From the NCBI RefSeq assembly GCF_007747795.1, contig NZ_CP036275.1:124001-188000 (forward strand): a DNA stretch of 64,000 nucleotides, written 5' to 3'. The notes under the pieces were generated by a model. It saw only the letters and a list, made by a program, of their open reading frames with translations. It searched no databases and had not been told where the DNA came from. Each line of letters begins with the position of its first letter. Position 1 is the stretch's first letter. Positions 49,348 through 57,546 of this stretch are shown here, piece by piece. Source of the DNA: Maioricimonas rarisocia. GTDB taxonomy: Bacteria > Planctomycetota > Planctomycetia > Planctomycetales > Planctomycetaceae. A program made the translations under genes and the position numbers.

Positions 49348-50337
49348 TCACGGCGTGCTGTCCTCATCGGCAGGTGGCGGCTGGTACTCGGTGCCCGTGC
49401 AGGCGAGCAGCTGCTTCCGCAGCTTCGCCACGACATCGGTCCTGTATTTCGGGTGGAGCAAACCGATCGAGCCGAAGGACCGGATGGACTGGAACTCGAA
49501 CAGGTCGCCTGCCGTGTCGACCGGCGCGTCGCCCGACTGATGGGTGGCGTCCCGCAAATTGGTGTATGCATCCCATCGGCAGAGTGCGCGGCCTTCCAGG
49601 TCGAATCCTCCCCGGGCCCGTTCGCTGGTGAGGATGACGCCGCATCGGTCCTGCAGCATCATGCCGTAGATGTTCGCCTCGAAGAGCGATTCGGGAGAGG
49701 CGTACCGTCTACACCAGGAACTCTTTGCGACTGACGGTAATTCGGGGTTCGCGGCAGCGCGCTGTTCGAAAGACCTGCCGAACCTGTGCCATGCGTCCAG
49801 CTGACGCAGTGTCTCTTCGATCGGGCAGAAGTAAGCCGACAGAAAGACCGCCGCACACAGGGCGGAGGTGTTCTCGAAGAGCGGACGCGGCTTCTGTGGT
49901 GGGGTCCCTTCCTCCCACATGGTCATCACGACGTCGAGTTCGTGCTTATGGATGGCGAACTTGTCGCGGAAGATCGCGCGGCAGCGGCGGTCACTCTCGG
50001 CAGGCGGCATCTGCTGCAGGTGCTCGAACAGTCTCGCGAGTCGCCGGTTGGCCAGGCAAGCGGCGAACTGTACTTCCGGGGCTGGTTCGTTCGACCACAC
50101 GCCGGCAGCGACCAGCAGGTCTTCATGTTTGTTGAGGTTGGCGAGGCACTCGTCGATGCTTTCGCTGGCGATTTGAGCGACGTAGTCCTCGAGGGGGCTG
50201 CGCTCAGCCGGCGGCGCGGCGACGAGAGAGGACCGCACATCCGGCGGAGAACGCGGCAGGATGAGGATCAGCAGATTGCAGCTTGCGAGCAGTGCGACGG
50301 CAAGCACGATCAGCCGCCGCGAACGCTGGGAGGTCAT
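49348..50337 (-). CDS. Unknown membrane-anchored protein, paralog A2
   Basis: The 329-residue product has a single N-terminal helix (VLAVALLASCNLLILILP) preceded by SQRSRR, so it is anchored with the bulk outside. The body is helical and rich in Cys, Arg and Leu: ECLANLNKHEDLL, CLANRRLARLFEHLQQMP, CRAIFRDKFAIHKHELDVVM, LCAAVFLSAYFCPIEETL. Near the end are FRSIRSFGSIG-like residues and KYRTDVVAKLRKQLLACTG. I do not recognise a family. GGAG lies upstream of the ATG at 50337. It is the intact copy of a pair whose other member is frameshifted. Confidence 0.8.
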   Translation of the reverse strand: MTSQRSRRLIVLAVALLASCNLLILILPRSPPDVRSSLVAAPPAERSPLEDYVAQIASESIDECLANLNKHEDLLVAAGVWSNEPAPEVQFAACLANRRLARLFEHLQQMPPAESDRRCRAIFRDKFAIHKHELDVVMTMWEEGTPPQKPRPLFENTSALCAAVFLSAYFCPIEETLRQLDAWHRFGRSFEQRAAANPELPSVAKSSWCRRYASPESLFEANIYGMMLQDRCGVILTSERARGGFDLEGRALCRWDAYTNLRDATHQSGDAPVDTAGDLFEFQSIRSFGSIGLLHPKYRTDVVAKLRKQLLACTGTEYQPPPADEDSTP

Positions 50338-50874
50338 GATGGGGAGTCTCCAGTGAGTGATGTGGTGAGCAACGACGCAGAGCCGATCCGTCGCAGACCA
50401 GTCGGGAAAGGGCTTCGCTGACTTGTCCAGCAGTGTGGATGGCGGCGCCGAAGAATCCGATAGGTGGTGCACGAGACAGCAGCGCCAGTGCGCAGCGTCC
50501 CCGCCAGCGCTGCAGCGTTTCGGCTGTAGAGAAGACTGGTCATCGGACGGCCCTTATCCGAATCGTGGCCCGTGCTGCGTGGCAGCGTGCGATCGCGTCG
50601 CCGCGGGGGAAGCCCGCTGAGAGTGGCGACGGCTTCACGCTGTATCAGCTTCGAGGCTACCGGCGTGGTGCTTGGGCGTCAATAACGGATTGCACGCGCA
50701 GCGTCACGACGTCGCGCCGAATATCTTCTTGACGGCTGCGGACATATTGGTTGAAGTGAGACGGCAGGCCCGGTCGCAAGTTCCGGGCACGCGGGCCGCG
50801 GCACCCGGTACATGAAGTGTGCGTCACGCAGCGCTGCTCGCTCGCCGCAGGTCTCAGAACCGGATGTCGAATCG
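50338..50874. other. Divergent intergenic region of duplicated block 2
   Basis: These 537 bp between A2 (minus) and B2 (plus) hold no gene. The A2-proximal 100 bp and the later GCGGGGGAAGCCCGC stretch match the corresponding part of block 1 (42915-43346). The sequence between the shared parts has diverged and carries insertions. Confidence 0.7.
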
Positions 50875-52242
50875 ATGGGCAATACAGCGAAGGCTTTTCG
50901 GGGACCTCGGCAGAGAACGTGGCATCCACCTCGCTGGTTGTGTGCCTGCATCGCCGGGGCTCTGTCGCTCCCTTCCATCACCTTCAGCCAGGTCCCGACC
51001 TTCGACGAGCTGAAGGCGGACTATGTTGAAAACCTGCGGGCGTGCGGTGACCTGCGTGTGACCTGGACGGTCCAGACCCGGATGACAAAGGACTCTGTCG
51101 AAAACATGCGGGCAGAGCAGGCACTCCTCCAGGAGGCCGTTTCGAGCGGCGTGGAGGATGACGTTCGGCGGGCAGTCCGGGAGCGTCTCGACGAGATCGA
51201 AGCGGCGCTGCCGGATGGAGACGCGAGCGACGTGGAGATCCAGGCGAATTACGATCTATGGACCGATCATCAGGGCCTGCAGTTGAGATCCCCATCGGCA
51301 TACCACGAGTTCGACGGAAAGTTCCCGGATGCTCCCGTCGTCGAGGCGTCGGACCTGGTCGAAAGCTACTCGGAGTTCAGCGTCCTGTCCTGGCCCGGCA
51401 ATGGGGAGCCGGCTACTGTCTGGCCTGGCCTCAAGCCGGAGTCCCCGATCAAACGCGGAGTGATCTCGCAGCGCACGCCGGCCAAGCTCGACACGGTACA
51501 GTTTCCTCCGCTCGGCTACATCCATGCAGCGTGGGGGCATGAGACACAGTCGCACCTCATCGACCGGTTCTTCTTCGAGGAACACTCGCAGAATACCGTC
51601 GAGTCGACGTCGGTGCCGGGGGACGAGGCACGCAAGGCATGGCTCGTTCGACGCAGTTCGACCGACGCTCCCCGCGGCCCAATTCTCGAAGCGGTGATCG
51701 ATCCGCAGCGCGGGTTCATACCGGTTCGCATCCGGCGATTCGTGCTGCAGCGGGACGACTCGGAGTTCGATGTCGACACCTGCGAGTGCGAGCTCATCAA
51801 GGAGGTCACTCCGGGGGTGTGGTATCCGCGGCGGTCGACGATCAGGAGGTTTGAGCAGGACTACCGGGCCGGTGCGGAGAAGACCGGCGAGGGCGTGCCT
51901 TCGTTGCTGTCACGCGTCGAGTCGTGGGTGGTGCAGCGGGTGACGCCCGGCGCCGACATGTCGCTGGCGAACTACCGTGTCGGTCTGCCGGACATGACTC
52001 TGTATTATGACGAACAGAGCGGCAAGCATCGTCTCGCCGGCGGGTCCGACGAGGACGCTGAGAAGGTGATGGACCAGTTGGCGGCGCAGCGCTCGGCACA
52101 GACGCAGGAGGGTGTGATTCCGCTGGATGAGCCGCAGCCCCGACGTGATGCGTGGATCTGGCTGGTCGTGGCCAACGTCTGCGGAGTGCTCGTCCTGCTC
52201 ACGTTGTGGAGTCTCCGCCGAAGGGCGAACCGGTCGTCGTGA
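50875..52242 (+). CDS. Secreted protein with C-terminal membrane anchor (B2)
   Basis: The 455-residue product starts MGNTAKAFRGPRQRTWHPPR and has a leader helix (LCACIAGALSLPSITFS). A helical stretch (DELKADYVENLRACGDLRVT) is followed by a long beta-rich body (FFFEEHSQNTVEST, DPQRGFIPVRIRRFVLQRDD, TPGVWYPRRSTIRRFEQDY). It ends with a helix (WIWLVVANVCGVLVLLTLW) and a basic tail. The body pattern, where DPQRGF is followed by TPGVWYPR, recurs loosely in the pseudogene at 46868, so they are probably distant paralogs. Function unknown. Confidence 0.78.
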   Translation: MGNTAKAFRGPRQRTWHPPRWLCACIAGALSLPSITFSQVPTFDELKADYVENLRACGDLRVTWTVQTRMTKDSVENMRAEQALLQEAVSSGVEDDVRRAVRERLDEIEAALPDGDASDVEIQANYDLWTDHQGLQLRSPSAYHEFDGKFPDAPVVEASDLVESYSEFSVLSWPGNGEPATVWPGLKPESPIKRGVISQRTPAKLDTVQFPPLGYIHAAWGHETQSHLIDRFFFEEHSQNTVESTSVPGDEARKAWLVRRSSTDAPRGPILEAVIDPQRGFIPVRIRRFVLQRDDSEFDVDTCECELIKEVTPGVWYPRRSTIRRFEQDYRAGAEKTGEGVPSLLSRVESWVVQRVTPGADMSLANYRVGLPDMTLYYDEQSGKHRLAGGSDEDAEKVMDQLAAQRSAQTQEGVIPLDEPQPRRDAWIWLVVANVCGVLVLLTLWSLRRRANRSS

Positions 52243-52354
52243 GCGCTGCTGGCACGGTGGTCGTCCGAAGAATTGATTCGAGATCTTCGGGGCTCGAACT
52301 GCAGGGCCATCGCAGGCCGGCCCGGTCGTGGTGCGCGGCGATGTTTTGTCCCGG

Positions 52355-53605
52355 CTATCGCCGCCGCGCAGCGAGCCACCACGCACTCGCAAGGACCAGG
52401 AGTATGGCATTAACTGTCAGTAGCAGGCCAAGTAACCCGAGTCTGCGTTCTGCGGAGGGAACATCCATGGGGGCAGGCGTGTGCCTCCGTGGTGGCGGAG
52501 CGAAGCCCTCTTGGCTGGATGCCGCCAGGACGTCCGGCACCGGCTGTGTCACACGACGCGCCACGGGACCTGGCGTGGCCGCCTGAGAAGCCCCCTCCTT
52601 CGTTTGGGTGTATTCCACGATGGCTGTCCCCGAGGGAACGGAAAGCGCAAAGTCCTCCTCAGTGACAGGCAGGTTCAACGTGACGGAGTCGACCAGGTAC
52701 AGTTCGGCGGAGCGCACCCGAAGCGGTGGGCCGACATGTTTGTGGTATCGCACTGTCGCACACACCCGTGGGAAGGGGATGCCCTCCGACGTGTCGAAGG
52801 GGGCCTCTTGGATACGTTCCGGGACGTACCATGACGGAGCGATGTGCCGCGTGTCGCGATATACGAATCCGGACTGTGCAGCATACTCCAGGCGAAACCC
52901 CTCCCGGGAGTCGCCGTTGAGCAGCACGCGCCGAGTTTCCTCCCCCGCCTCGAGGCGCGTGAGCACGGCCAGATCGGGCAGATGCAGAAACGTGTCGAGC
53001 TTCTCCATGAACAGCCGGGATGCGGTCGGGCGCAGGTTGGCCTGACGCGACCACGAGATATACTCCTGCTCCTTTCCGTCCTTCCGTACCATGACCCGCT
53101 TCTCGTTATTCCTGGTGTATGTCGTCATGTAGTCGTCGAGCGCGCCTGTCATGGAGAACTGCTCCCAACGGCCAAGTGACCCGTTCTGCAGGTCGTTCGG
53201 GAGCAGGGCCGCGGTGAGCGAGTCGAGTCGCTCAAGTGTCAGTTCGGTCTGCTTTGCAGCAGCTTCGCTCATGATCGGCACGAACGTGTCCTCGACGAGG
53301 GACAGAAACGTGTCTCGCGGGATGGCGGTGCTCTCGTTGCGCTGCATCACCTGGAGCTTCCAGCCGGTGATCCTGCAGGTCTTGATGCGCTGCCGCCAGT
53401 CGGCCCAGATGGCTTCGAGCCGTACAATCTCCCGCTCTGCCTCTGGCGTCCGTTGGGAGACCGGTGTGGTGACGGATTCCGTTTGTCGGTCATCGGCGTG
53501 TGTCACGCCTGCTCGGTGCCCGGGCGGACCGCTGAGCGAGCAGGTGATCACCAGCAGGGGGAGCAACGGGCCGAAGCCGCGATGGGGGGAGTGTTGACCG
53601 TGCAT
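52355..53605 (-). CDS. Secreted protein with C-terminal membrane anchor (array member)
   Basis: The 416-residue product starts MHGQHSPHRGFGPLLPLLVI and has a leader of about 30 residues. A helical segment (EIVRLEAIWADWRQRIKTCR) comes first, then a beta-rich body (QFSMTGALDDYMTTYTRNNE, LEYAAQSGFVYRDTRHIAPS, LRVRSAELYLVDSVTLNLPV). A Pro-rich stalk and a final helix (LGLLGLLLTVNAILLVLASA) end in WWLAARRR. It shares layout, not clear sequence, with 43347 and 50875. It converges with B2 (112 bp between stops). Confidence 0.78.
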   Translation of the reverse strand: MHGQHSPHRGFGPLLPLLVITCSLSGPPGHRAGVTHADDRQTESVTTPVSQRTPEAEREIVRLEAIWADWRQRIKTCRITGWKLQVMQRNESTAIPRDTFLSLVEDTFVPIMSEAAAKQTELTLERLDSLTAALLPNDLQNGSLGRWEQFSMTGALDDYMTTYTRNNEKRVMVRKDGKEQEYISWSRQANLRPTASRLFMEKLDTFLHLPDLAVLTRLEAGEETRRVLLNGDSREGFRLEYAAQSGFVYRDTRHIAPSWYVPERIQEAPFDTSEGIPFPRVCATVRYHKHVGPPLRVRSAELYLVDSVTLNLPVTEEDFALSVPSGTAIVEYTQTKEGASQAATPGPVARRVTQPVPDVLAASSQEGFAPPPRRHTPAPMDVPSAERRLGLLGLLLTVNAILLVLASAWWLAARRR

Positions 53606-53659
53606 GCGACCCTCGAACTGAACAGGCAGCGACGCAGGTCAGGCACCGGCTGACTTACG

Positions 53660-53740
53660 CCGATTGGGATGGCAGATGGACGCCCGGTTCGCAGCCGGAA
53701 GTTGCACTGCCGGGCAAGCCAGCGGTGGCACCCGGCGATG
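53660..53740 (+). repeat. Composite hairpin repeat, copy downstream of the truncated gene
   Basis: GGGATGGCAGATGGACGCCC leads into GCAGCCGGAAGTTGCACTGC and the hairpin module ending GGCACCCGGCGATGG (53705-53735). The same order of modules is found at 59791-59877 and in part at 62302-62370 and 62548-62630. Confidence 0.7.
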
Positions 53741-53756
53741 GCCATGTCTTCGTCGT

Positions 53757-54260
53757 TCACTCCCTGCGCAACAGTCGCTTTGCTGCCAGAAGCAGCAGGA
53801 GAAGTGCAACAACTCCTGCGTTCACGGCAAGCAATGCAGTCCAGCGTCCGCTCGGACGATCCTGCGCAGAGGCAGGCTCGAGCGTGTTCCGATCTCTTCC
53901 GACAGTGATGCAGCCCCGCTTGTTCGCGTCATAGACATCCCGTCCGGTGACACGGCGCAGCCGCCCGTCGTCCCATACGCTGACCTTAAGAGTCTCGTCG
54001 ACGACCTTTCTGCCTTGGATGAGTTCCATCGCGGCAAGCGTGAACTCGGACTCGGGCAGGTCGCTATCCGGTACAAATGTCACTTCGAGGTCTTCCTGGA
54101 AGGTTGTTGTCCCGTTCTCGACGTCCCGATAGCTGACCCGGTGCGGAGACCAGACGCTCGCCGTTCCGTCATCGGTGGGGACAGGTCGGTACTCCGATTC
54201 GACGACTTCCACCCGCGCACCGCCGCGTGGTCGTTTCTCGACGCGGGTGACCGCGTAGCA
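53757..54260 (-). pseudogene. C-terminal remnant of an anchored-protein gene cut by an IS
   Basis: The frame is open from the IS end (54260) to a stop at 53757, giving about 165 residues. It reads RPRGGARVEVVESEYRPVPT, SPHRVSYRDVENGTTTFQED and MELIQGRKVVDETLKVSVWD, and ends in the anchor helix (WTALLAVNAGVVALLLLLLA) and KRLLRRE. The layout is the C-terminal half of the B/array family. The N-terminal half is not on the other side of the IS, so a deletion accompanied or followed the insertion. Confidence 0.8.
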
Positions 54261-55773
54261 GCCCGTTGAACATCCTCACTTTCACCGTCGGGATCACACG
54301 GCGGCGAGTTTCTCGGTGGCCCGGAAGTAAGTCGCGGTAAAAGACGCATTGCTCGCCGTTTGCCGCCTGAAGGCCGCTCTGAACGTCTCCAGCCGCCACA
54401 GAAGACGCCTCAGCCCCCAAATCAGCGTGCAGAACGCCGCGGCCGCCCCCTGCAGGCTTCGCGGCGTGCCGATTCCGAACAGCCGGCGCATCATCAGCCC
54501 CAGGTTCCGTGCGGCGGCCTGAATCGTGTATCGCTTGCGGACGTTCTCAAGCCCGCGTAACCACGTGCGTCTCGCCCCGCCTGTCTCGCAGACGTGAGCA
54601 AACGTCCGCTCGACCAACTCGCTGCGAAGCCGCTGCAGCCAGCGGCCCTTCGATCGTTTCACACGCCGGCGGTTGTTCCGGAAGGCCCGCTCCACCTCCA
54701 GCGGCTTGTCGTGCCACGTTCGTTTACCGGTCTCGCGCTCCGGAATGTACGTTCGCACGCCCGCTTCCTGGCAGTCGACCAGCACTGTGTTCGAATGGTA
54801 GCCCTTGTCGGCTGCAACCTCGTTGATGGCCGCTTCGCTTCCCGCCGCGGCCACGTGCCGCTGTGCCGTCGCGATGCTTTCGATGATGGTGGCCGTGTCA
54901 CTGTCAGTGCCATGATGAACGTCCGCGGCGAGGATCAGTTCGCTGTCCAGATCGACCGTGTGCTCGCCCTTGTAAGCCAGGTGCGTGCGGCCGTCCTTCA
55001 TCTTGAGAATGCGGCTGTCGGGGTCGGTCGGCGAGGCCCACTCCTCGTTCGAAACCTTCTTTTTGCCCCATTTCGAGCGATCTTTGTCGAACCGCCGCAG
55101 CTCTTCGTCGGTCGGATCGTCGTCTTCGTCGATGACGCCCTCTTCGATCATCAGCCGCCGCACGTACTCCGGCCAGCTTTCGCCCGTGTCTCGCCGGACG
55201 ATCGTCTTCATTGCGGCGTTGGCTTCGAGTGTGGTCGCGTCGACGCCCACGCACAGGTTGCCGTCCTTGAGCAGCTTTTTCTTGCGGGCGACTTCGAGAA
55301 CGAACTCGAACACCTTTTCGTGCACTTCGAGCGGCAACCGATTGCGGACGCGCGTAAGCGACGAGTGGTCCGGCACGTCCTCGTCGGTCGCGAGGAACAG
55401 GAATCTCCGCAGTGAAAGGCTGTCGCTGCACCGCCAGGCGATGCCGCGTTGCGAGTCGATGCCTTCGAAGTAGCCGATCAGCAGCATGCAGAAGTAGCGG
55501 CCCGGCGGGATCGAGCGACGTCCGGCCTGCTTGTAGAACGGTTCGCACAGCTCTTCGACGAAGGCATCGAAGCCGGCTTCGTCGAGAAACCCGTTGAGCT
55601 TGTCGTAGAAGATGTGCCCGGGGGCGGAGGCCACGCGGCTGGTGGCGATCCAGAGTTCCTGCTGCCGCTCGCCGGGGCGGCGTCCCATGCCCATGCTGCT
55701 GCTCCGTGACTGGCAGGACGGTGCGACCGGCGGGAGCTTTGCCGAGTGTGGCTCAAGGAGAGAATCAACGGGC
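54261..55773 (-). mobile_element. IS1182-like insertion sequence
   Basis: The element is about 1513 bp, bounded by imperfect inverted repeats that begin GCCCGTTGA at 54261-54269 and end TCAACGGGC at 55765-55773. It carries one intact transposase gene. I find no target duplication: AGCA flanks one side and CGTC the other. One flank was therefore probably lost, consistent with the missing front of the gene at 53757. Confidence 0.8.
54294..55694 (-). CDS. IS1182-like transposase (IS5 superfamily, DDE)
   Basis: The 466-residue transposase has an N-terminal segment typical of this group (GFDAFVEELCEPFYKQAGR, RGIAWRCSDSLSLRRFLFL). The DDE core shows CVGVDATTLEANAAMK, EVAADKGYHSN and ELVERTFAHVCE. 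A long acidic and basic insertion follows the first aspartate (DEDDDPTDEELRRFDKDRS). The end is basic. GGAG precedes the ATG at 55694. The frame is intact. The IS1182 assignment is by motif impression. Confidence 0.9.
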   Translation of the reverse strand: MGMGRRPGERQQELWIATSRVASAPGHIFYDKLNGFLDEAGFDAFVEELCEPFYKQAGRRSIPPGRYFCMLLIGYFEGIDSQRGIAWRCSDSLSLRRFLFLATDEDVPDHSSLTRVRNRLPLEVHEKVFEFVLEVARKKKLLKDGNLCVGVDATTLEANAAMKTIVRRDTGESWPEYVRRLMIEEGVIDEDDDPTDEELRRFDKDRSKWGKKKVSNEEWASPTDPDSRILKMKDGRTHLAYKGEHTVDLDSELILAADVHHGTDSDTATIIESIATAQRHVAAAGSEAAINEVAADKGYHSNTVLVDCQEAGVRTYIPERETGKRTWHDKPLEVERAFRNNRRRVKRSKGRWLQRLRSELVERTFAHVCETGGARRTWLRGLENVRKRYTIQAAARNLGLMMRRLFGIGTPRSLQGAAAAFCTLIWGLRRLLWRLETFRAAFRRQTASNASFTATYFRATEKLAAV

Positions 55774-55802
55774 CGTCAGGCAGGGGCGGCCTGACACGCC
55801 GG
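55774..55802. repeat. GTCAGGC-type palindrome between two IS elements
   Basis: GTCAGGC, a short GC-rich loop and GCCTGAC form a hairpin like those at 40114 and 62289. Only about 37 bp of old sequence remains between the IS1182-like and IS66 elements. Confidence 0.5.
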
Positions 55803-55810
55803 AAACGGCG

Positions 55811-57353
55811 CGTACCCGTTTAGCGTGTTGCGGGCTTACTGAGGCGCGAGGGAGAAGTAGGGGACCAGGCTGTCCGCCACCGCGACGCCCTGCTTCCGCA
55901 GCGTCTCCGTCACGCTGCGCAGCCGCTCCCACGCCTGCTTGCCCGCGATCGTCCGGTTCCCACAGGAGAGCTTGCGACTGATCACCGCCGGCCGCAGATC
56001 TCGCTCTGCCCGGTTGTTCGTCGGCTCCGCCGCCGGTTCACCCAGGCAACCGAGCAGATGATCGCGCTGCTTCGCCAGCCGGTTGCGAAATGCGACCTCC
56101 TCCGGTTCGGGAGGTGAGCGGTCGAGCAGGTTCGTCACGCCGCGAAACAGTTGAAGAGACTTGAGGCCATACTCCTCGGCCGACATCCGCTGGCGATCGT
56201 CATACGTCGTGATGACATCCCGCAGCAGTGTCTTCCACAGCATCAGGTAATCTGAGTGAATGCCCCGCTTCTCCAGCGTCTGCACGTGCTCGGCAAGCAC
56301 CCGCAGGTGGTGAGCAATACACTTGTGCTTGCGGCAGTTGATGGCGTTGTAGCTGGCCAGACAGTCGCTCACCAGCATGCCACCAAAGTCCTCACCCAGC
56401 GTGTCCAGCACGACATCGCTGCTACGCCCCGGCTCGACCCGGTACAGCGTCACTTCATCCGTGGTAAACACCCACAGCCACCATTTCGGCTCGCCCACAT
56501 ACCAGCTGGTTTCGTCGGCAAAGACCGCGTCGCTTTCACGAACGCGGTGCAGGATGTCTGCATACAATGACCCAACTCGCCCGGCGGCCCGTTTGAGCAA
56601 TTGAGCCAGGCCGCCCGGCGTGAGCTTCAGCCCGCACAGCGTCTCGAGGATCTCGCAGGTGCGTCGCATCGGCAGGCCCATCTGATGCGCGAGCACAACC
56701 GCCAGTGCCTGGGCCCGCGGCCCCAGATGTGTGCCGGCCGCACCGACGGCCCGGGACGTCTGCAGCGGATGATTGCTTTCCACTTCGCCGCAGTTGGGGC
56801 ACGTGGCAGTCCAGGTGGTGAGCTTGATGGATTCCGGGCGGACCGGGGGGATCTCCTCGATGATCTGTTCCCGCTTCCGCAGGCCAGTCAGCTCCCCTTT
56901 GCAGTTCGGGCAGCCGCAGAGCGGGACGTTGATCTCTCGGTCAATCTCCGGCGGCCGGGGCCGCCAGGCAGCCTTGTGGCCTTTACGGCGGCCGGGCCGT
57001 TTTTTCTTCTCAGCAGGCTTTTTGAGCGTCTCGCGACGGCGGAACGGCCCGGCCTGCCGCTTGGACTCCTGAAGCTTTTCTTCGAGGGCTTGCACCGTTG
57101 CCTCAAGACGGGCCAGGCGATCCTTGAGCTCGGTGTTTTCGCGGCGGAGCTGTTCGTTCTCGGCGGTCAGGGCAGCGATGCGCTCGTCCCGTACACGGAC
57201 GTCGGCCTCAAGCTGGCCAATCCTCTGAACCAGAGCTTCGTCGGTGGGCTTCCGTGCCGGCACGTCGCGTCTCCTGAGACTGCAGGACGACACGAAATGT
57301 GCAATATCCCGGCGAATCTGCCAAGATCAGATCGGAAGACGCTAAACGGGTAC
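55811..57353 (-). mobile_element. IS66-family insertion sequence, single-gene type
   Basis: The element is 1543 bp with terminal inverted repeats sharing GTACCCGTTTAGCGT (55812-55826 and complement 57339-57353). It is flanked by an 8-bp direct repeat AAACGGCG (55803-55810 and 57354-57361), the duplication length of IS66. It has tnpC only; tnpA and tnpB, which precede it in typical IS66 elements, are absent, as in the ISBst12-like subgroup. Confidence 0.92.
55836..57263 (-). CDS. IS66-family transposase (TnpC)
   Basis: The 475-residue transposase has an N-terminal leucine-zipper coil (IGQLEADVRVRDERIAALTA) and a basic linker (KKRPGRRKGHK). A zinc site follows (CGCPNCKGEL and CPNCGEVE), then the DDE core with FADETSWYVGEP, LVSDCLASYNAI and NNRAERDLRPAVI. 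AGGAGA stands before the GTG at 57263; an upstream GTG at 57293 is less likely. The frame is intact, and with perfect target repeats the insertion looks recent. Confidence 0.95.
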   Translation of the reverse strand: MPARKPTDEALVQRIGQLEADVRVRDERIAALTAENEQLRRENTELKDRLARLEATVQALEEKLQESKRQAGPFRRRETLKKPAEKKKRPGRRKGHKAAWRPRPPEIDREINVPLCGCPNCKGELTGLRKREQIIEEIPPVRPESIKLTTWTATCPNCGEVESNHPLQTSRAVGAAGTHLGPRAQALAVVLAHQMGLPMRRTCEILETLCGLKLTPGGLAQLLKRAAGRVGSLYADILHRVRESDAVFADETSWYVGEPKWWLWVFTTDEVTLYRVEPGRSSDVVLDTLGEDFGGMLVSDCLASYNAINCRKHKCIAHHLRVLAEHVQTLEKRGIHSDYLMLWKTLLRDVITTYDDRQRMSAEEYGLKSLQLFRGVTNLLDRSPPEPEEVAFRNRLAKQRDHLLGCLGEPAAEPTNNRAERDLRPAVISRKLSCGNRTIAGKQAWERLRSVTETLRKQGVAVADSLVPYFSLAPQ

Positions 57354-57546
57354 AAACGGCGTGACAACGAGACAACTGACGGATACAATGCATCTTACAA
57401 CAATTGGCACCTCCGCGTCAGTGTGCACTCCTGCTACCCACATGTGATAGGTGGAAACGGTCTGTAAACACTTTCGGCCAATCATTGAAGGCCATTTCAA
57501 AACGAAGACCGTGGTCTGAACGTACTACAACGGTACAAAGAACGAT

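Noticed and set aside
54245-55780. Target duplication for the IS1182-like element
   Set aside because: The flanking bases (AGCA and CGTC) do not match at any tested length; none is claimed.
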